From Solwaraspora sp. WMMD406 (GTDB lineage Bacteria > Actinomycetota > Actinomycetes > Mycobacteriales > Micromonosporaceae): 64,000 nt of DNA. A program made the translations under genes and the position numbers. Position 1 is the first letter of the stretch, and the number at the start of each line of letters is the position of its first letter. Positions 51,825 through 61,946 of this stretch are shown piece after piece. Below the pieces are notes generated by a model. The model was not told the origin of the DNA. It did not search any database and worked only from the letters and a program-made list of their open reading frames with translations. The stretch is taken from contig NZ_JARUBF010000001.1 in NCBI RefSeq assembly GCF_029626025.1, positions 682,001 to 746,000 on the forward strand, read 5' to 3'.

Positions 51825-53090
51825 TCAGGCGGTGGCCAGCGGTTCCAGCACGTCGCGGCCGCCGACGTACGGCTGCAGCGCCTTGGGCACCCGTACCGAG
51901 CCGTCCGGCTGCTGGTGGTTCTCCAGGATCGGGATCAGCCACCGGGTCGTCGCCAGGGTGCCGTTCAAGGTCGCCACCGGCTGGGTACGCCCGTCGGCGT
52001 CGCGGTAGCGGATGTTGAGCCGGCGGGCCTGGAAGGTGGTGCAGTTCGACGTCGACGTGACCTCGCGATAGCGGCCCTGCGACGGCACCCACGCCTCGCA
52101 GTCGTACTTGCGGGCCGCGCTGGTGCCGAGATCGCCGGCGGCGACGTCGATCACCCGGTACGGGATCTCGACCTTGGCCAGCATCTCCTCCTCCCAGGCG
52201 AGTAGCCGCAGATGCTCGTCGTGGGCCTGCTCCGGCGGGCAGAAGGAGAACATCTCCACCTTGTCGAACTGGTGCACCCGCAGGATGCCGCGCACGTCCC
52301 GGCCGTACGAGCCGGCTTCCCGCCGGAAGCACGACGACCAGCCGGCGTAGCGCACCGGCCCGTCGAGGGTCAGGATCTCGTTCGAGTGGTACGCCGCCAG
52401 CGGCACCTCGCTGGTGCCGACCAGATACAGGTCGTCGGCTTCGAGCCGGTAGATCTCGCTGGCGTGCTCGCCGAGGAAACCGGTGCCCTCCATCGACTCC
52501 GGCTTGACCAGCACCGGGGTGATCGTCGGGGTGAGTCCGTATTCGACCGCCTGGGCGATGGCCAGCTGCAGCAGGCCGAGTTGCAGCAGCGCGCCGACGC
52601 CGGTCAGGTAGTAGAACCGACTGCCGGAGACCTTCGCGCCGCGTTCGACGTCGATCGCGCCGAGCGCTTCACCGATGGCCAGGTGGTCGCGCGGTGCCTC
52701 GATGTCGGGGCGCTCACCGACCTCGCGCAGCACCACGTAGTCGTCCTCGCCGCCGGCCGGCGCGCCCGCCTCGACCAGGTTGGGGAAGGCCAACTGCGCC
52801 CGGCGTAGCGCCTGCTCGGCCTCGGTCACGGCCGTTTCGGCCGACTTCACCTGCGCCGACAACTTCTTGGTACGGGCGAGCAGCTCAAGCTTTTCGGCCG
52901 GCTCGGCCCGGGGCAGTTGTTTGCCGAGCTGCTTCTGTTCGGCGCGCACCGCCTCGAACGTCTGCACCGCCGTACGGCGGGCCTCGTCGGCGGCGATCAG
53001 ATCGTCCACCCGGGACTCGGACTCACCGCGGGCACGCTGGCTGGCACGGAAGAGGTCCGGATCGTCACGGAGCAGGCGGAGATCAATCAC
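51825..53090 (-). CDS. serS: Seryl-tRNA synthetase
   Basis: 421 residues. Class II synthetase that charges tRNA-Ser and tRNA-Sec. The N-terminal arm is a long antiparallel coiled coil (about 30-105, Glu/Lys/Ala-rich). Catalytic motifs are [49 protein letters not shown] (motif 2) and [19 protein letters not shown] (motif 3, TTR). GTG 53090 is chosen because it gives the standard [12 protein letters not shown] start; TTG 53099 would add three residues. Full length. Confidence 0.96.
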   Translation of the reverse strand: MIDLRLLRDDPDLFRASQRARGESESRVDDLIAADEARRTAVQTFEAVRAEQKQLGKQLPRAEPAEKLELLARTKKLSAQVKSAETAVTEAEQALRRAQLAFPNLVEAGAPAGGEDDYVVLREVGERPDIEAPRDHLAIGEALGAIDVERGAKVSGSRFYYLTGVGALLQLGLLQLAIAQAVEYGLTPTITPVLVKPESMEGTGFLGEHASEIYRLEADDLYLVGTSEVPLAAYHSNEILTLDGPVRYAGWSSCFRREAGSYGRDVRGILRVHQFDKVEMFSFCPPEQAHDEHLRLLAWEEEMLAKVEIPYRVIDVAAGDLGTSAARKYDCEAWVPSQGRYREVTSTSNCTTFQARRLNIRYRDADGRTQPVATLNGTLATTRWLIPILENHQQPDGSVRVPKALQPYVGGRDVLEPLATA

Positions 53091-53145
53091 GGATGTCAAC
53101 GATACCGGGCGCGCCGTCCCGCCCGCGCGCAGGTTTTGCCGGTAC

Positions 53146-54012
53146 CTACCAGCGTCGGTTCTGGTACGGCGGCTGCTCCGGCCGGACGAAGGGGTCAGCC
53201 GGCGCGACCGTCAGGTCGGCGGGTGGCCCCAGATCGGCCGGCGGTCCCAGATCGGCCGGCACTTCCAGCTCGGCACCCGGCCCGGTGTGCAGCTCAGCGG
53301 CTGGTCTGGCGGCCGTCGGTGCCACGGCACCGTCCTGGCCGCTGCCAGTGTCGCCGGGCGAGTCCGCCCGCCCAGCCAGGTGGACGGCGAGCATCAGCGC
53401 GACGACGCCGACGAAACCGGCGGTCAGGCCGGCACCGATGTCGGCCTGGACGACCAGTTGCCGCCCGACCCCCAACGGTGAGCGGACCAGTACTTCGGTG
53501 TTGCGAGTGATCACGACCAGCAGCACCAGCAACCCGCCGCCGAGGGCCAGCGCGGCGATCCGCAGGTCGCGGCGGATCCCGGTGGAACCGAACAGCGTCA
53601 GCGCGGCACCGACCAGCAAAACGAAAAAGCCAAGCAGGTACGCCGTGCCGTACCCGCCGAGGGCGGATACCAGCAGGGTGTCGGCGTACGGTTCGCCGCG
53701 GTCGTTGGTGGTGATTCCGGGAAACACGAAGTCGATCCATACGCCGCCAGAGGAGACGGCTCCGGCCAGCGCTCCGAGGGCGGCCAGCGCCAGACTCGCC
53801 GTACGGCCGGTCCCGGGTGGGGTGCGCAGGCCACTGGCGGCGGTCCGCAGCCGCTGCGTGAGCTGGGCGGCCGACCCGGACCAACGACGTGGCGGCCCGG
53901 GCCAGCGGCGTGGCCGGTCGGTCGGTGGCGTCGGTGCGCCACCGAATTCGAGCACGACCGGCTCTGTTCGGGCGCTGGCGTCCACGGGAGTACGGCTGTG
54001 GTCGTCGGCCAT
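53146..54012 (-). CDS. Four-helix membrane protein, unknown function
   Basis: 288 residues. A hydrophilic, Arg/Pro-rich N-terminus (to ~70) precedes hydrophobic segments: [64 protein letters not shown] and [25 protein letters not shown], and a Pro/Ala-rich C-terminal tail containing PPADLG repeats (about 53206-53262). ATG 54012 has AGGAGG ten bases upstream; ATG 54063 is an alternative. No family recognised. Divergent from the OsmC gene. Confidence 0.7.
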   Translation of the reverse strand: MADDHSRTPVDASARTEPVVLEFGGAPTPPTDRPRRWPGPPRRWSGSAAQLTQRLRTAASGLRTPPGTGRTASLALAALGALAGAVSSGGVWIDFVFPGITTNDRGEPYADTLLVSALGGYGTAYLLGFFVLLVGAALTLFGSTGIRRDLRIAALALGGGLLVLLVVITRNTEVLVRSPLGVGRQLVVQADIGAGLTAGFVGVVALMLAVHLAGRADSPGDTGSGQDGAVAPTAARPAAELHTGPGAELEVPADLGPPADLGPPADLTVAPADPFVRPEQPPYQNRRW

Positions 54013-54106
54013 CGCGGCTGGCCCTCCTGGGGTGTCGTCGGCACCACGGTGTCGTTCGTCCATGGCATCGTCGCACCGGCCACCGGGGTGAGCTAGCGTC
54101 ATGCCC

Positions 54107-54538
54107 ATGCCTATCCGTACCGCATCAGCCCGCTGGCAGGGCAATCTGACCGAGGGTTCCGGCACGATCCGCACTGGTAAGGGCGGGTACGAGGGGAACT
54201 ATTCGTTCAAGTCCCGTTTCGAGGAGGGTGAGGGCACCAACCCGGAGGAGTTGATCGGGGCGGCCCACGCCGGCTGCTTCTCGATGGCGTTCTCCAAGGG
54301 GCTGGCCGACTCGGGCTTCACGCCGACCTCCGTACAGACCACCGCCTCGGTGCACCTGGACAAGACCGATGCCGGGATGACCGTCACCCGGATCGATCTG
54401 GAGACGGTGGGCGAGGTGCCCGGCATCGACCCGGAAACCTTCCAGAAGCTGGCCGAGGCTGCCAAGGCCAACTGCCCGATCTCCCGCCTGCTGTCGCCGG
54501 GTGCGGAGATCACCCTCAACGCCAGCCTCTCCGTCTGA
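54107..54538 (+). CDS. OsmC family peroxiredoxin
   Basis: 143 residues. OsmC/Ohr proteins reduce organic hydroperoxides with two cysteines. The first Cys is in AAHAGCFSMAFSKGLAD and the second in EAAKANCPISRLL, the normal spacing. TASARWQGNLTEGSGTI is the typical start. ATG 54107 sits seven bases after TAGCGT (54094-54099), a possible -10, suggesting a leaderless mRNA; ATG 54101 would add two residues. Confidence 0.93.
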   Translation: MPIRTASARWQGNLTEGSGTIRTGKGGYEGNYSFKSRFEEGEGTNPEELIGAAHAGCFSMAFSKGLADSGFTPTSVQTTASVHLDKTDAGMTVTRIDLETVGEVPGIDPETFQKLAEAAKANCPISRLLSPGAEITLNASLSV

Positions 54539-54678
54539 CCACAGTTCCGCGCGAGCTTCCCCTCGGCGGTAGCCCGGTTTCGTCCCATTCCGCGTTCTTG
54601 GGCTTGTCCAGCGGCTTGTCCAGCGGACTGTCCGCTTCGTTCCCTGACAGGTCCAGGAACGTGGATGGGTGCGGCAGA

Positions 54679-55041
54679 ATGGACCGGGTGCCGGTCGAGA
54701 TGAGCCGTGAGCGTTTCGAAGACCTCGTCGGGGAAGCCCTCGACGAGGTCCCGGCGCAGCTGCTCCGGCTGATGAACAACGTGGTGATCCTGGTCGAGGA
54801 CGAGTCACCGGACGGCGGACCGGAACTGCTCGGCCTCTACGAAGGACACGCGTTGACCAGCCGGGGCTGGGACTACGCCGGCGTACTGCCGGACCGGATC
54901 TTCATCTTCCGCAATCCGATCCTGCGCATCTGTCACAGCGAAGCCGAGGTGATCGACGAGATCGCGGTCACCGTGGTCCATGAGATCGCTCACCATTTCG
55001 GCATCGACGACGAACGGCTACACGCCCTCGGCTGGGGGTGA
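54679..55041 (+). CDS. Small zincin-like metallopeptidase
   Basis: 120 residues. The C-terminal HExxH (VVHEIAHHFGIDDERLHALGWG) with a following Asp/Glu is the zincin signature, and RFEDLVGEALDEVPAQLL is the family's N-terminal helix. This bacterial group of short metallopeptidases has no known substrate. Starts ATG 54679, GTG 54688 and ATG 54700 are all possible; none has a strong ribosome-binding site. Upstream (54590-54625) is a short repeat, CTTGTCCAGCGG twice. Confidence 0.87.
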   Translation: MDRVPVEMSRERFEDLVGEALDEVPAQLLRLMNNVVILVEDESPDGGPELLGLYEGHALTSRGWDYAGVLPDRIFIFRNPILRICHSEAEVIDEIAVTVVHEIAHHFGIDDERLHALGWG

Positions 55042-55134
55042 CGCCAGGTTCGGCCGGCCGGGCGATGACGATCCCTTGCGCTGGTTCCTTACCCTTCGGT
55101 CGATCATCTCTGCTCTGACCAGGAGGAAGAAACC

Positions 55135-55827
55135 ATGCGCAGCGCCCTGTTCTCCGCCGAGCACTTGGAGAAGGAGTCGGCCCAGCCCGGTCTCCGTCTG
55201 CAGAATTCCAAGATGCTCAAGATCGAACTCAACGGTGAGGCGATGGCCCGCACCGGATCGATGGTCGCCTACCAGGGTCACGTCCAGTTCCAGGCGCTCG
55301 GATCCGGAGGCCTCGGCAACTTTCTCAAGCAGAAGCTGACCGGCGAGGGCGTCCCGCTGATGAAGCTGACCGGTCAGGGTGACGTGTTTCTCGCCGACGA
55401 GGCCTCCGACGTACACCTGATCGACCTGGAACCCGGCGACGCCCTGTCGATCAACGGATCCAGCGTGCTGGCCTTCGACTCGACGCTGCAGTACGACATC
55501 CGGATGGTGCAGGGCATGGGATTCGCCTCGTCCGCCGGCCTGTTCAACTGTGTCTTCAGCGGCCAGGGACGGATTGCGATCACCACCAAGGGCACCCCGG
55601 TGGTGTTGAACGTCAACCAGCCCACCTACGTCGACCCGCAGGCGGCGGTCTGCTGGTCGGCCAATCTGCAGACCGGCTACCACCGGGCCGAGCAGCTCGG
55701 ACTCGGCACGCTGCTCGGTCGGCGTACCGGCGAGGCGTTCACGATGAGCTTCGCCGGCCAGGGGTTCGTGATCGTGCAGCCGTCGGAGGAGCCGCCGGTC
55801 CGTGGTTCCGGCGTACAGCAGCACTGA
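55135..55827 (+). CDS. AIM24 family protein
   Basis: 230 residues. The beta-sandwich AIM24/TRAP-like fold is seen in MLKIELNGEAMARTGSMVAYQG, GGLGNFLKQKLTGEGVPLMKLTGQGDVFLAD, DLEPGDALSINGSSVLAFD and AFTMSFAGQGFVIVQPS. Function in bacteria is unknown; the eukaryotic namesake is a mitochondrial protein. ATG 55135 has an AGGAGG seven bases upstream. It is single, with its own promoter region of about 90 bp. Confidence 0.92.
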   Translation: MRSALFSAEHLEKESAQPGLRLQNSKMLKIELNGEAMARTGSMVAYQGHVQFQALGSGGLGNFLKQKLTGEGVPLMKLTGQGDVFLADEASDVHLIDLEPGDALSINGSSVLAFDSTLQYDIRMVQGMGFASSAGLFNCVFSGQGRIAITTKGTPVVLNVNQPTYVDPQAAVCWSANLQTGYHRAEQLGLGTLLGRRTGEAFTMSFAGQGFVIVQPSEEPPVRGSGVQQH

Positions 55828-55921
55828 CGCCCGGCAGCACCGATGCCGTCGGCCGGCCGCGCGGAGCCGCGCAGAGGCGTGCGGAGCCGAGTAGGCGTCG
55901 GCCGTCGGCCGGCGGCGTCCG

Positions 55922-56881
55922 TCAGTCGAGCTGCCCGGCCCGGATCCGGGCCAGCCAGGCGGCGGCCTTGGCGTAGTCGTCGTCGGAACGCCGGGCGGAG
56001 CCCGACCCGGCGGCCCGGCCACCGGCGACCGCCTGCCAGTCGTGCCGGGGATAGGAGCCGAGGAACCGTACGTCGGCACAGACCCGACGCAGGCCACGGA
56101 GCGCCTCGCCGAGCCGGTCCTCGGCGACGTGACCCGAGCAGTCCAGGAAGAAGGCGTACCGGCCGAGGGCCTCACCGGTGGGCCGGGACTCGATCCGGGT
56201 CAGGTTGACCTCGCGTACCGCCAGCTCCATCAGCACCGCGAGCAGTGCGCCGACCCGGTCGTGCGCGATGTAGACCGCGAGGCTGGTGACGTCGTCGCCG
56301 GTCGGCGGTGGCGGCGGGCCGGGGCGTCGGACCAGCACGAACCGGGTGACCGCGTCGCCGTGGTCGGCGATCTTGTCGGCCAGGACGCGCAGTCCGTGTC
56401 CGTCGACGCCGATCGGAGCGCAGATCGCCGCGTCGTAGTCGCCGGCTGCGGCGCCGGCCGCCGCCGCGCCGTTGGAGAGTACGTCGACGATCGTGGCGTC
56501 CGGGACCTGCCGGCGCAGCCAGCCCCGGCACTGGGTCGACGCCTGCGGATGGGCACCGATGCTGGCGACCTGCTCCAGGGTCGTCCCGGCGCGGCCGGCC
56601 AGCACGAACTCGACCGGCAGCACCACCTCCTCGGTGATGATCAACGGACCGCCGCTGCTCAGCTCGTCGAAGGTGACTCCGACCGCGCCGCCGATCGAGT
56701 TCTCCAACGGGACCAGCGCCGCGTCGACCGTCCGCGCCCGTACGGCGTCCAGGGCTTCGGCGACGCTGCGGGCCGGGATCCGGGCGCCACGCTCGGCCGC
56801 TGGAATCGTGCGCAGCGCCTGCTCGGTGAAGGTTCCTTCGGGTCCGAGGTACGCGAAGCGGGTCGGTGTGGAGTCGGGCAT
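55922..56881 (-). CDS. pheA: Prephenate dehydratase
   Basis: 319 residues. It converts prephenate to phenylpyruvate in phenylalanine synthesis. The catalytic domain shows FAYLGPEGTFTEQAL, ALVPLENSIGGAVG and TRFVLVRRPG (active-site Thr-Arg-Phe). A C-terminal ACT domain senses phenylalanine: SLAVYIAHDRVGALLAVLMELAVREVNLTRIESRPTGEALGRYAFFLDCSGH (landmarks NLTRIESRP and YAFFLDCSG). A C-terminal ~35-residue Ala/Arg-rich extension follows. ATG 56881 fits the family start. Co-oriented with the lipoprotein gene upstream. Confidence 0.95.
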   Translation of the reverse strand: MPDSTPTRFAYLGPEGTFTEQALRTIPAAERGARIPARSVAEALDAVRARTVDAALVPLENSIGGAVGVTFDELSSGGPLIITEEVVLPVEFVLAGRAGTTLEQVASIGAHPQASTQCRGWLRRQVPDATIVDVLSNGAAAAGAAAGDYDAAICAPIGVDGHGLRVLADKIADHGDAVTRFVLVRRPGPPPPPTGDDVTSLAVYIAHDRVGALLAVLMELAVREVNLTRIESRPTGEALGRYAFFLDCSGHVAEDRLGEALRGLRRVCADVRFLGSYPRHDWQAVAGGRAAGSGSARRSDDDYAKAAAWLARIRAGQLD

Positions 56882-56891
56882 GGCGGCCAGC

Positions 56892-57521
56892 CTACGGAGT
56901 CGGCGGCAGGTTCGGCACCGACTCGCAGGCGAGCGCCCGGATCCCGGCGGGGGCGCCGACCCGGACCGGGATCGTGCAGACATCGGTCCCGGCCGTCACC
57001 AGCGAAAAGGAGGTTGGTGATCCTTCGGACACCACCTGTAGCGGTTCGCGGTTCGGGATCTGCACCACGGTGTACTGCCAACTGCCGGCACAGCGGGGAG
57101 CGACCTGGACGGTGACCCGTACCCCGGCCGGTAGCAGTCCGTCGGTGCGGCGCAGCATGGCGACGACCTGGTCGGCGGAGGGCTGCCCGGCGCAGTCGAC
57201 CGCGACCGTTGCGGGACGCGTGGCCGTGGTCGGCGTGGTCGACGGTGTCGCTCTGGTGGTCGGCGGTGCCTGCGGTACGTCGGCCGGGGTGCCGGTGGGC
57301 GCGGTCGACGGCGTCGCCCCAGCGGCGATCGTCGTCCCGGACGGCGGGTCCAGCAGTTCGGGCGGCCGACCGCAGCCTCCGACGGTCAAGACACCGATGA
57401 TCAGTACGGTGATCGCCAGCTCGCGGACCGCCAGCTTGCCCGCCGCTGACTCGTGGACCGCCAGCTTGCCGGCCGCCACCCGCCGGGTGGCTGCCGCGCG
57501 CCACTGGTGCCGGACTAGCAC
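56892..57521 (-). CDS. Probable lipoprotein of unknown function
   Basis: 209 residues from GTG 57521. A long N-region with a duplicated AAGKLAV segment precedes a hydrophobic core and a lipobox-like TVGGC (~50). A Thr/Pro-rich spacer and a small domain with three more Cys (VAVDCAGQPS, APRCAGSW, LACESVPN) follow. It lies between pheA and an ACT-domain gene on the same strand, 10 bp from pheA. The long N-region makes the start uncertain; an internal start nearer the hydrophobic core is possible. Confidence 0.68.
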   Translation of the reverse strand: MLVRHQWRAAATRRVAAGKLAVHESAAGKLAVRELAITVLIIGVLTVGGCGRPPELLDPPSGTTIAAGATPSTAPTGTPADVPQAPPTTRATPSTTPTTATRPATVAVDCAGQPSADQVVAMLRRTDGLLPAGVRVTVQVAPRCAGSWQYTVVQIPNREPLQVVSEGSPTSFSLVTAGTDVCTIPVRVGAPAGIRALACESVPNLPPTP

Positions 57522-57538
57522 CAGCTCATGGTATGTGC

Positions 57539-57925
57539 TCAGCCGGCGACGTGGTGACCGGTTCTGGTCAGCGTGGCGAGCGCTTCGTCGAGCCGGACCG
57601 CCGGCACCAGCAGATAGTCCGTGTCGTAGGTGGAGAAGGCGACGATGTTGACCCGGGCCTGCGCCAGTGGCCCCACCAACGAGGCGAGCACGCCGGTGGA
57701 TGCCAGGTCCAGCGGACCGACGACGCGCAGACAGCGCCAGGACGCCTCCGCCTTGGCCGCCGCCGGCACCCGGTCGACCCGGCAGATGATGGACACCTCG
57801 TCGGCGGTCCAGGTCACCGAGATGACACCGTCAGCCGGTGCCGTGAGCAGTTCCGCCGGTATCGACGACCCGGCCGGTAGTCGGCAGACCGCGTACTCCT
57901 CCGGCAGCAGGTCGAGGTTCAGCAT
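57539..57925 (-). CDS. ACT-domain protein
   Basis: 128 residues. The second half reads as an ACT/CASTOR-type ligand-binding unit (LRVVGPLDLASTGVLASLVGPLAQARVNIVAFSTYDTDYLLV). Such stand-alone proteins probably sense amino acids. ATG 57925 opens on MLNLDLLPEEYAVCRLP. Lies 17 bp upstream of the lipoprotein gene, same strand. Confidence 0.88.
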   Translation of the reverse strand: MLNLDLLPEEYAVCRLPAGSSIPAELLTAPADGVISVTWTADEVSIICRVDRVPAAAKAEASWRCLRVVGPLDLASTGVLASLVGPLAQARVNIVAFSTYDTDYLLVPAVRLDEALATLTRTGHHVAG

Positions 57926-58021
57926 GGGGGCAGCCTACGGGCACTGCGGCCGGGCCCCAAGGCGGTGCCGGCGAAGCCGGCCGAGGGCCGGCGGGTGATC
58001 AGCTCCTGGCGAAGCGGGAGG

Positions 58022-58504
58022 TCAGCTCGTGGGGAAGCGGGTCGAGATCGGCGAGAAGAAGGTGAGCGAGCCGGCTACCTTCTGGCCGATCCACACCGGC
58101 GTGGCGATCGCGTCGACGGTGCCGTCGCTCTCGCCGTCGTGGGCACCGTTGGCCACCCGGAGCAGTCCTCGGGCGAGCCGCCCCGAGGTCAGCGCCAGCA
58201 GCGGCGGGATCTTGTCGATCTCCGCCTCGTCGAGTTCGCCGCGTTGCGCGGTGAAGTCGACGAGACGTAGCTCCTCGAGCAGTGGCCGTCCCACCACGGA
58301 GCCGTGCTCGCTCAGACCGAGCAGCTCCCGGCAGGAGCGGGACGCGGCGACGACCACCAGCTCGTGGTCGATGACGAGACACGGTTCCAGGGCTGCCGCA
58401 GCGGCATCGGCCCAGAGCCGGAAGTTGTCCACGCGCATCGGCTCGATCGGTTCGCGGACCTGCGGCACCAACGATTCCGAGATTGAGAGCTCGACGTGCG
58501 CCAC
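58022..58504 (-). CDS. PAS-domain protein
   Basis: 160 residues from GTG 58504, with GGGGAGG upstream. A PAS-like fold fills most of it: AAAALEPCLVIDHELVVVAASRSCRELLG, GRPLLEELRLVDF and a final AIATPVWIGQKVAGSLTFFSP strand. No output domain is present, so it probably modulates another protein by direct contact. Single gene followed by a ~96-bp gap. Ligand unknown. Confidence 0.82.
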   Translation of the reverse strand: MAHVELSISESLVPQVREPIEPMRVDNFRLWADAAAAALEPCLVIDHELVVVAASRSCRELLGLSEHGSVVGRPLLEELRLVDFTAQRGELDEAEIDKIPPLLALTSGRLARGLLRVANGAHDGESDGTVDAIATPVWIGQKVAGSLTFFSPISTRFPTS

Positions 58505-58699
58505 CCGCGCCTCCCCTGACTCCGCCGGACCACCGCCACGCTAACCGGTCTCCGCCGCGTCCGTCGACTGACGGCGGGTAGGGGCCCGCCGGGCTGCCGG
58601 ATGGGCGCGGACACGCACAGTTGTCATCTGCTGCGGGCAGCCTTGTGCCGAGGTGGCAGCGGAGAACGCCGCACGGGAGGGTAGCGCCTCCGCACGAGG

Positions 58700-59452
58700 C
58701 TACCGCTGGCCGGTCGGCTTGTCAGCGGCCGTTCGGCCGGCGCCGTACCACCGGTAGTCAGCCGATGAACGGTACGGAGCGTTGAGCCAGGTGCTGGGGT
58801 GGCTGGCTACCTGGGAAAGCTTGTCGGCGGTGGCCGCGCTGATCCGGTTGCCGCCGGCGATCAGCAGCCGGTCCAGTTCCCGATGGGTGGTGACCATGCA
58901 CTCCTTGGGCAGGCCGTAGACGCTGATCACGCCGGAGCCGACGAAGGTGAGTACCGGGGCGACCGGGATGGTGTGGCCGATCGCGGCGGACATCGCCTTG
59001 CTGGCGCGCTTGGCGTCCCGGCGAGCCTCCGCCACGTACGGCGGCCGCTTGCCGTTGATCTGGACCACGTCCCCGGCGACCAGCACCCGGCTGCGACCGT
59101 GGTCGACGACCGTCACCGCGAACAGGCCACTCGGTCCGATCGCCAGGAATCCGGCGCGTTCGCCACGACCGCCGGTCTCCAGGCCGAGCGCCTGGTCCGG
59201 GCTGTCCGTACGGGGCCAGTTGACCACGTGCCAGGCCGGCCCGAGGTGGTCGAGCCGGTGCAGGGCGCGGGCCCCGGCCGCTTCGATCCGCCGGGCGCCG
59301 CGTTCGGCCCGTCGACGGCGGGCCCACTCCATCGGGGATGGCCGGATCGCTTCCAGGGTGCCGGGTGGCGACTCTTCCGTGGGGTCGGCGTCGACTCGCC
59401 GGGGCAGAGCCCGCTGCGCGGGCAGGACTCGACGTTCATGGAACACAGTCAT
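58700..59452 (-). CDS. NERD-like nuclease-related domain protein
   Basis: 250 residues. The middle part (~75-200) resembles nuclease-related (NERD) domains: HLGPAWHVVNWPR, DHGRSRVLVAGDVVQINGKRP and APVLTFVGSGVISVYG. The key acidic residues cannot be confirmed by eye. ATG 59452 has GGAGG seven bases upstream; the longer frame to 59467 is not used. Divergent from arcA. Confidence 0.65.
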   Translation of the reverse strand: MTVFHERRVLPAQRALPRRVDADPTEESPPGTLEAIRPSPMEWARRRRAERGARRIEAAGARALHRLDHLGPAWHVVNWPRTDSPDQALGLETGGRGERAGFLAIGPSGLFAVTVVDHGRSRVLVAGDVVQINGKRPPYVAEARRDAKRASKAMSAAIGHTIPVAPVLTFVGSGVISVYGLPKECMVTTHRELDRLLIAGGNRISAATADKLSQVASHPSTWLNAPYRSSADYRWYGAGRTAADKPTGQR

Positions 59453-59616
59453 CACGACCTCCGGCAAAAGGTCCCCTGGATTGGACTACCACTACCGTAC
59501 GTGGCGATACCGGTACTGAAGCAAGGCGCCGAGCCGGAGTGAGTAGGGATGAATGCCCTATTCACCCAACGACTCTTTCGGCAGATAGTGCCAAACGACT
59601 GCAATAAGCTGAGGTT

Positions 59617-60825
59617 GTGACGCACTACGTCGACAGTGAGATTGGCCACCTTCGGACGGTCCTGCTGCACCGACCGAACGCGGAGCTGGCCCGGTTGACC
59701 CCGCGAAACAGCGCCGGCCTGCTCTTCGACGCGATCCCCTGGGTCGCCCGCGCCCAGTCCGAGCACGACGCCTTCGCCGCCGTGCTGCGCGCCCGCGGCG
59801 TCGAGGTGCTCTACCTCGAACGATTGCTCGCCGAGACGCTGGCCAGCGCCGACGCCCGTGCCGAGGCCACCGAGACCGTACTCGCCGCCGACCATCTCGG
59901 ACAGACCCTACGACAGCGAACCAGTGAACAGCTCAACTATCTCGATCCGGCGGCACTGGCCAGCGTCCTCGTCGCCGGGATCGCCCGCGACGAACTCCGC
60001 CCGACGGCCGAGCGCTCCCCAGGCCTGGTCCACGCGTTGATGCGGCGGCACGAGTTCATCATCGAGCCGATACCCAACCTGCTATTCACCCGCGACTCGG
60101 CGGTCTGGATCCGGGACCGGGTCGCGGTCGCCAGCCTGGCCATGCCGGCCCGCCGACGCGAAGGACAGCTCACCGACGTGATCTATCGGCACCATCCCCG
60201 GTTCACCGGCACGGATCTGATCTACCGGCCGTCGCTGGAGCACCTCGAAGGCGGCGACGTGTTGCTGCTCGCCCCCGGGGTGATCGCCGTCGGGGTCGGC
60301 GAACGCACCACCGCCGCCGGCGTCGAACGGCTCGCCCGGCGCGTCTTCGACCACCAACTCGCACACACCGTCCTGGTCGTCCCGATCACCCAGCGGCGCG
60401 CGACCATGCATCTGGACACGATCTGCACGCTGGTGGATCTGGACACCGTGGTGATGCATCCGCCGATGGCGGAGTCGCTGACCGCGTACACGGTGATCGG
60501 TGCCCCGGACGGAGCGTTGCGTATCGACGGCCCGGCGCCATTCCTGCGGGCCGCCGCCGACGCCATGGACCTCGACCGGCTCCGGGTGATCGGCACCGGC
60601 CTGGACCCGGTCACCGCCGAACGCGAGCAATGGGACGACGGCAACAACACGCTGGCGCTGGCGCCCGGGGTCTGCGTCGCGTACGAACGCAACACCGCCA
60701 CCAACGCGCAGCTGGAGCGGGGCGGCATCGAAGTGCTCACCATTCCCGGTGCCGAGCTGGGCTCGGGGCGCGGCGGGCCACGCTGCATGTCGTCGCCCCT
60801 GGTCCGTGACCCGCTTGGCCCGTGA
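59617..60825 (+). CDS. arcA: Arginine deiminase
   Basis: 402 residues, full length. It hydrolyses arginine to citrulline and ammonia, the first step of the ADI pathway. Pentein-fold motifs are [34 protein letters not shown] (catalytic His), and [10 protein letters not shown] with the nucleophile Cys at ~390. GTG 59617 lies six bases after TAAGCT (59605-59610), a -10-like sequence, indicating a leaderless mRNA. No arcB/arcC genes are adjacent, so downstream steps must be elsewhere. Confidence 0.94.
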   Translation: MTHYVDSEIGHLRTVLLHRPNAELARLTPRNSAGLLFDAIPWVARAQSEHDAFAAVLRARGVEVLYLERLLAETLASADARAEATETVLAADHLGQTLRQRTSEQLNYLDPAALASVLVAGIARDELRPTAERSPGLVHALMRRHEFIIEPIPNLLFTRDSAVWIRDRVAVASLAMPARRREGQLTDVIYRHHPRFTGTDLIYRPSLEHLEGGDVLLLAPGVIAVGVGERTTAAGVERLARRVFDHQLAHTVLVVPITQRRATMHLDTICTLVDLDTVVMHPPMAESLTAYTVIGAPDGALRIDGPAPFLRAAADAMDLDRLRVIGTGLDPVTAEREQWDDGNNTLALAPGVCVAYERNTATNAQLERGGIEVLTIPGAELGSGRGGPRCMSSPLVRDPLGP

Positions 60826-60859
60826 CCGGCTTTTCTGGTCCGTGACCGGCTTCGAGCTG

Positions 60860-61741
60860 TCAGCGCAGGGTGAGCTGGCGACCCAGCAGACCCTGCCGGG
60901 CACGCCGCGCGGCGGCATCGAGCGGTCCCGACTCAGCCAGCGTCTCGGCGTACCGTTTGGCGAACTCGGCGAGCGATCCCTCCCACTCCTCGGCGGACGG
61001 TTGGACCGGCAGGTCCCAGACCGGTACCAGCAGCCCGTGCGCCCGGAACATCCCCGCGAAGCGGGTCCCCGTACCCAGCGGCAGTTCGCCAGCGGCGCTG
61101 AGCCGGGCCAGCGTGTCGAGGGCGCGGTCCTCCTCGTCCGGCAACACCCAGCGCACATGCGCCTTCTCGCCGACCCGGCACCAGTACGCCGCCGTCGCGG
61201 CCGACATCCGGGTGGTCGGATAGATGCTCGCGTCCGCTCGTTCCAGCGAGGCCTGCACCGCCGGATCGGCGGCGGCGTCCGGGGCGACCCAAAAGGCGAA
61301 GCTGTCGCGCACGCTGACCTCCAGCGCGCCGTCGACCAGCACGTCCTGCAGCCGAGGGCCGGGACCGGGCAACGGCGGCACGGCCACCGTACCGCCCGGC
61401 TCGGTCTCCAGCGCGGACAGCAGCGCCGCCGCCAAGTCCCGCGAGATGTCGCCGGACTGGGCGTGACGCTGCAGCCCGAGCAGGATCTGGCCCTCTGCCC
61501 GGACGATCGCCGGAACCGCCATCGGCAGCACCGTGGCCAGCGTCACCTGCGGATCGCCGTGCGCGGCGGCCAGCTCGGGATCGAGCACCAGCGGTGCCGT
61601 CGCGGCCGGCACCAGCTCGCGCAGAGCGATCCAGTCCGGCTCGTCGGCGAGGCCGGCGAAGGGCCGGGGTACGTATACGTCGCGGATCTTCTCCCGCTTG
61701 CCGGGGCTCGCGGACCGCTCGTGCTTTCGGCGCTTGCTCAC
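60860..61741 (-). CDS. DUF5926 protein
   Basis: 293 residues from GTG 61741. The start SKRRKHERSASPGKREKIRDVYVPRPFAGLADEPDWIALRELVPAATAPL (landmarks KRRKHER and DVYVPRPFAGL) marks the actinobacterial DUF5926 family, a soluble alpha/beta protein. The rest (for example FAFWVAPDA, YWCRVGEKAHVRWVL) is conserved in the family, but no function is known. Preceded by a tandem DNA repeat (61801-61890). Confidence 0.88.
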   Translation of the reverse strand: MSKRRKHERSASPGKREKIRDVYVPRPFAGLADEPDWIALRELVPAATAPLVLDPELAAAHGDPQVTLATVLPMAVPAIVRAEGQILLGLQRHAQSGDISRDLAAALLSALETEPGGTVAVPPLPGPGPRLQDVLVDGALEVSVRDSFAFWVAPDAAADPAVQASLERADASIYPTTRMSAATAAYWCRVGEKAHVRWVLPDEEDRALDTLARLSAAGELPLGTGTRFAGMFRAHGLLVPVWDLPVQPSAEEWEGSLAEFAKRYAETLAESGPLDAAARRARQGLLGRQLTLR

Positions 61742-61800
61742 GGCGAGTCAGCCTAGAGGACAACTCCTGGTCGGGTCGCCCCGCGCCGCACCCAGGTGCC

Positions 61801-61890
61801 GTCCGCTGTCACCGCGGTGTTCAGGGTGCCGTCCGCTGTCACCGCGGTGTTCAGGGTGCCGTCCGCTGTCACCGCGGTGTTCCGGTGCCG
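61801..61890. repeat. Three tandem copies of a 30-bp unit
   Basis: Units 61801-61830 and 61831-61860 are identical and the unit at 61861-61890 differs only near its end; a degenerate fourth follows to about 61912. The array lies between the DUF5926 start and the stop of the ATPase gene. Confidence 0.85.
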
Positions 61891-61946
61891 TCCGGTGTCA
61901 CCGCCGCGTAGCCGGGACAGGGGTGCCGAGTCGGCTACGGTCGGCG

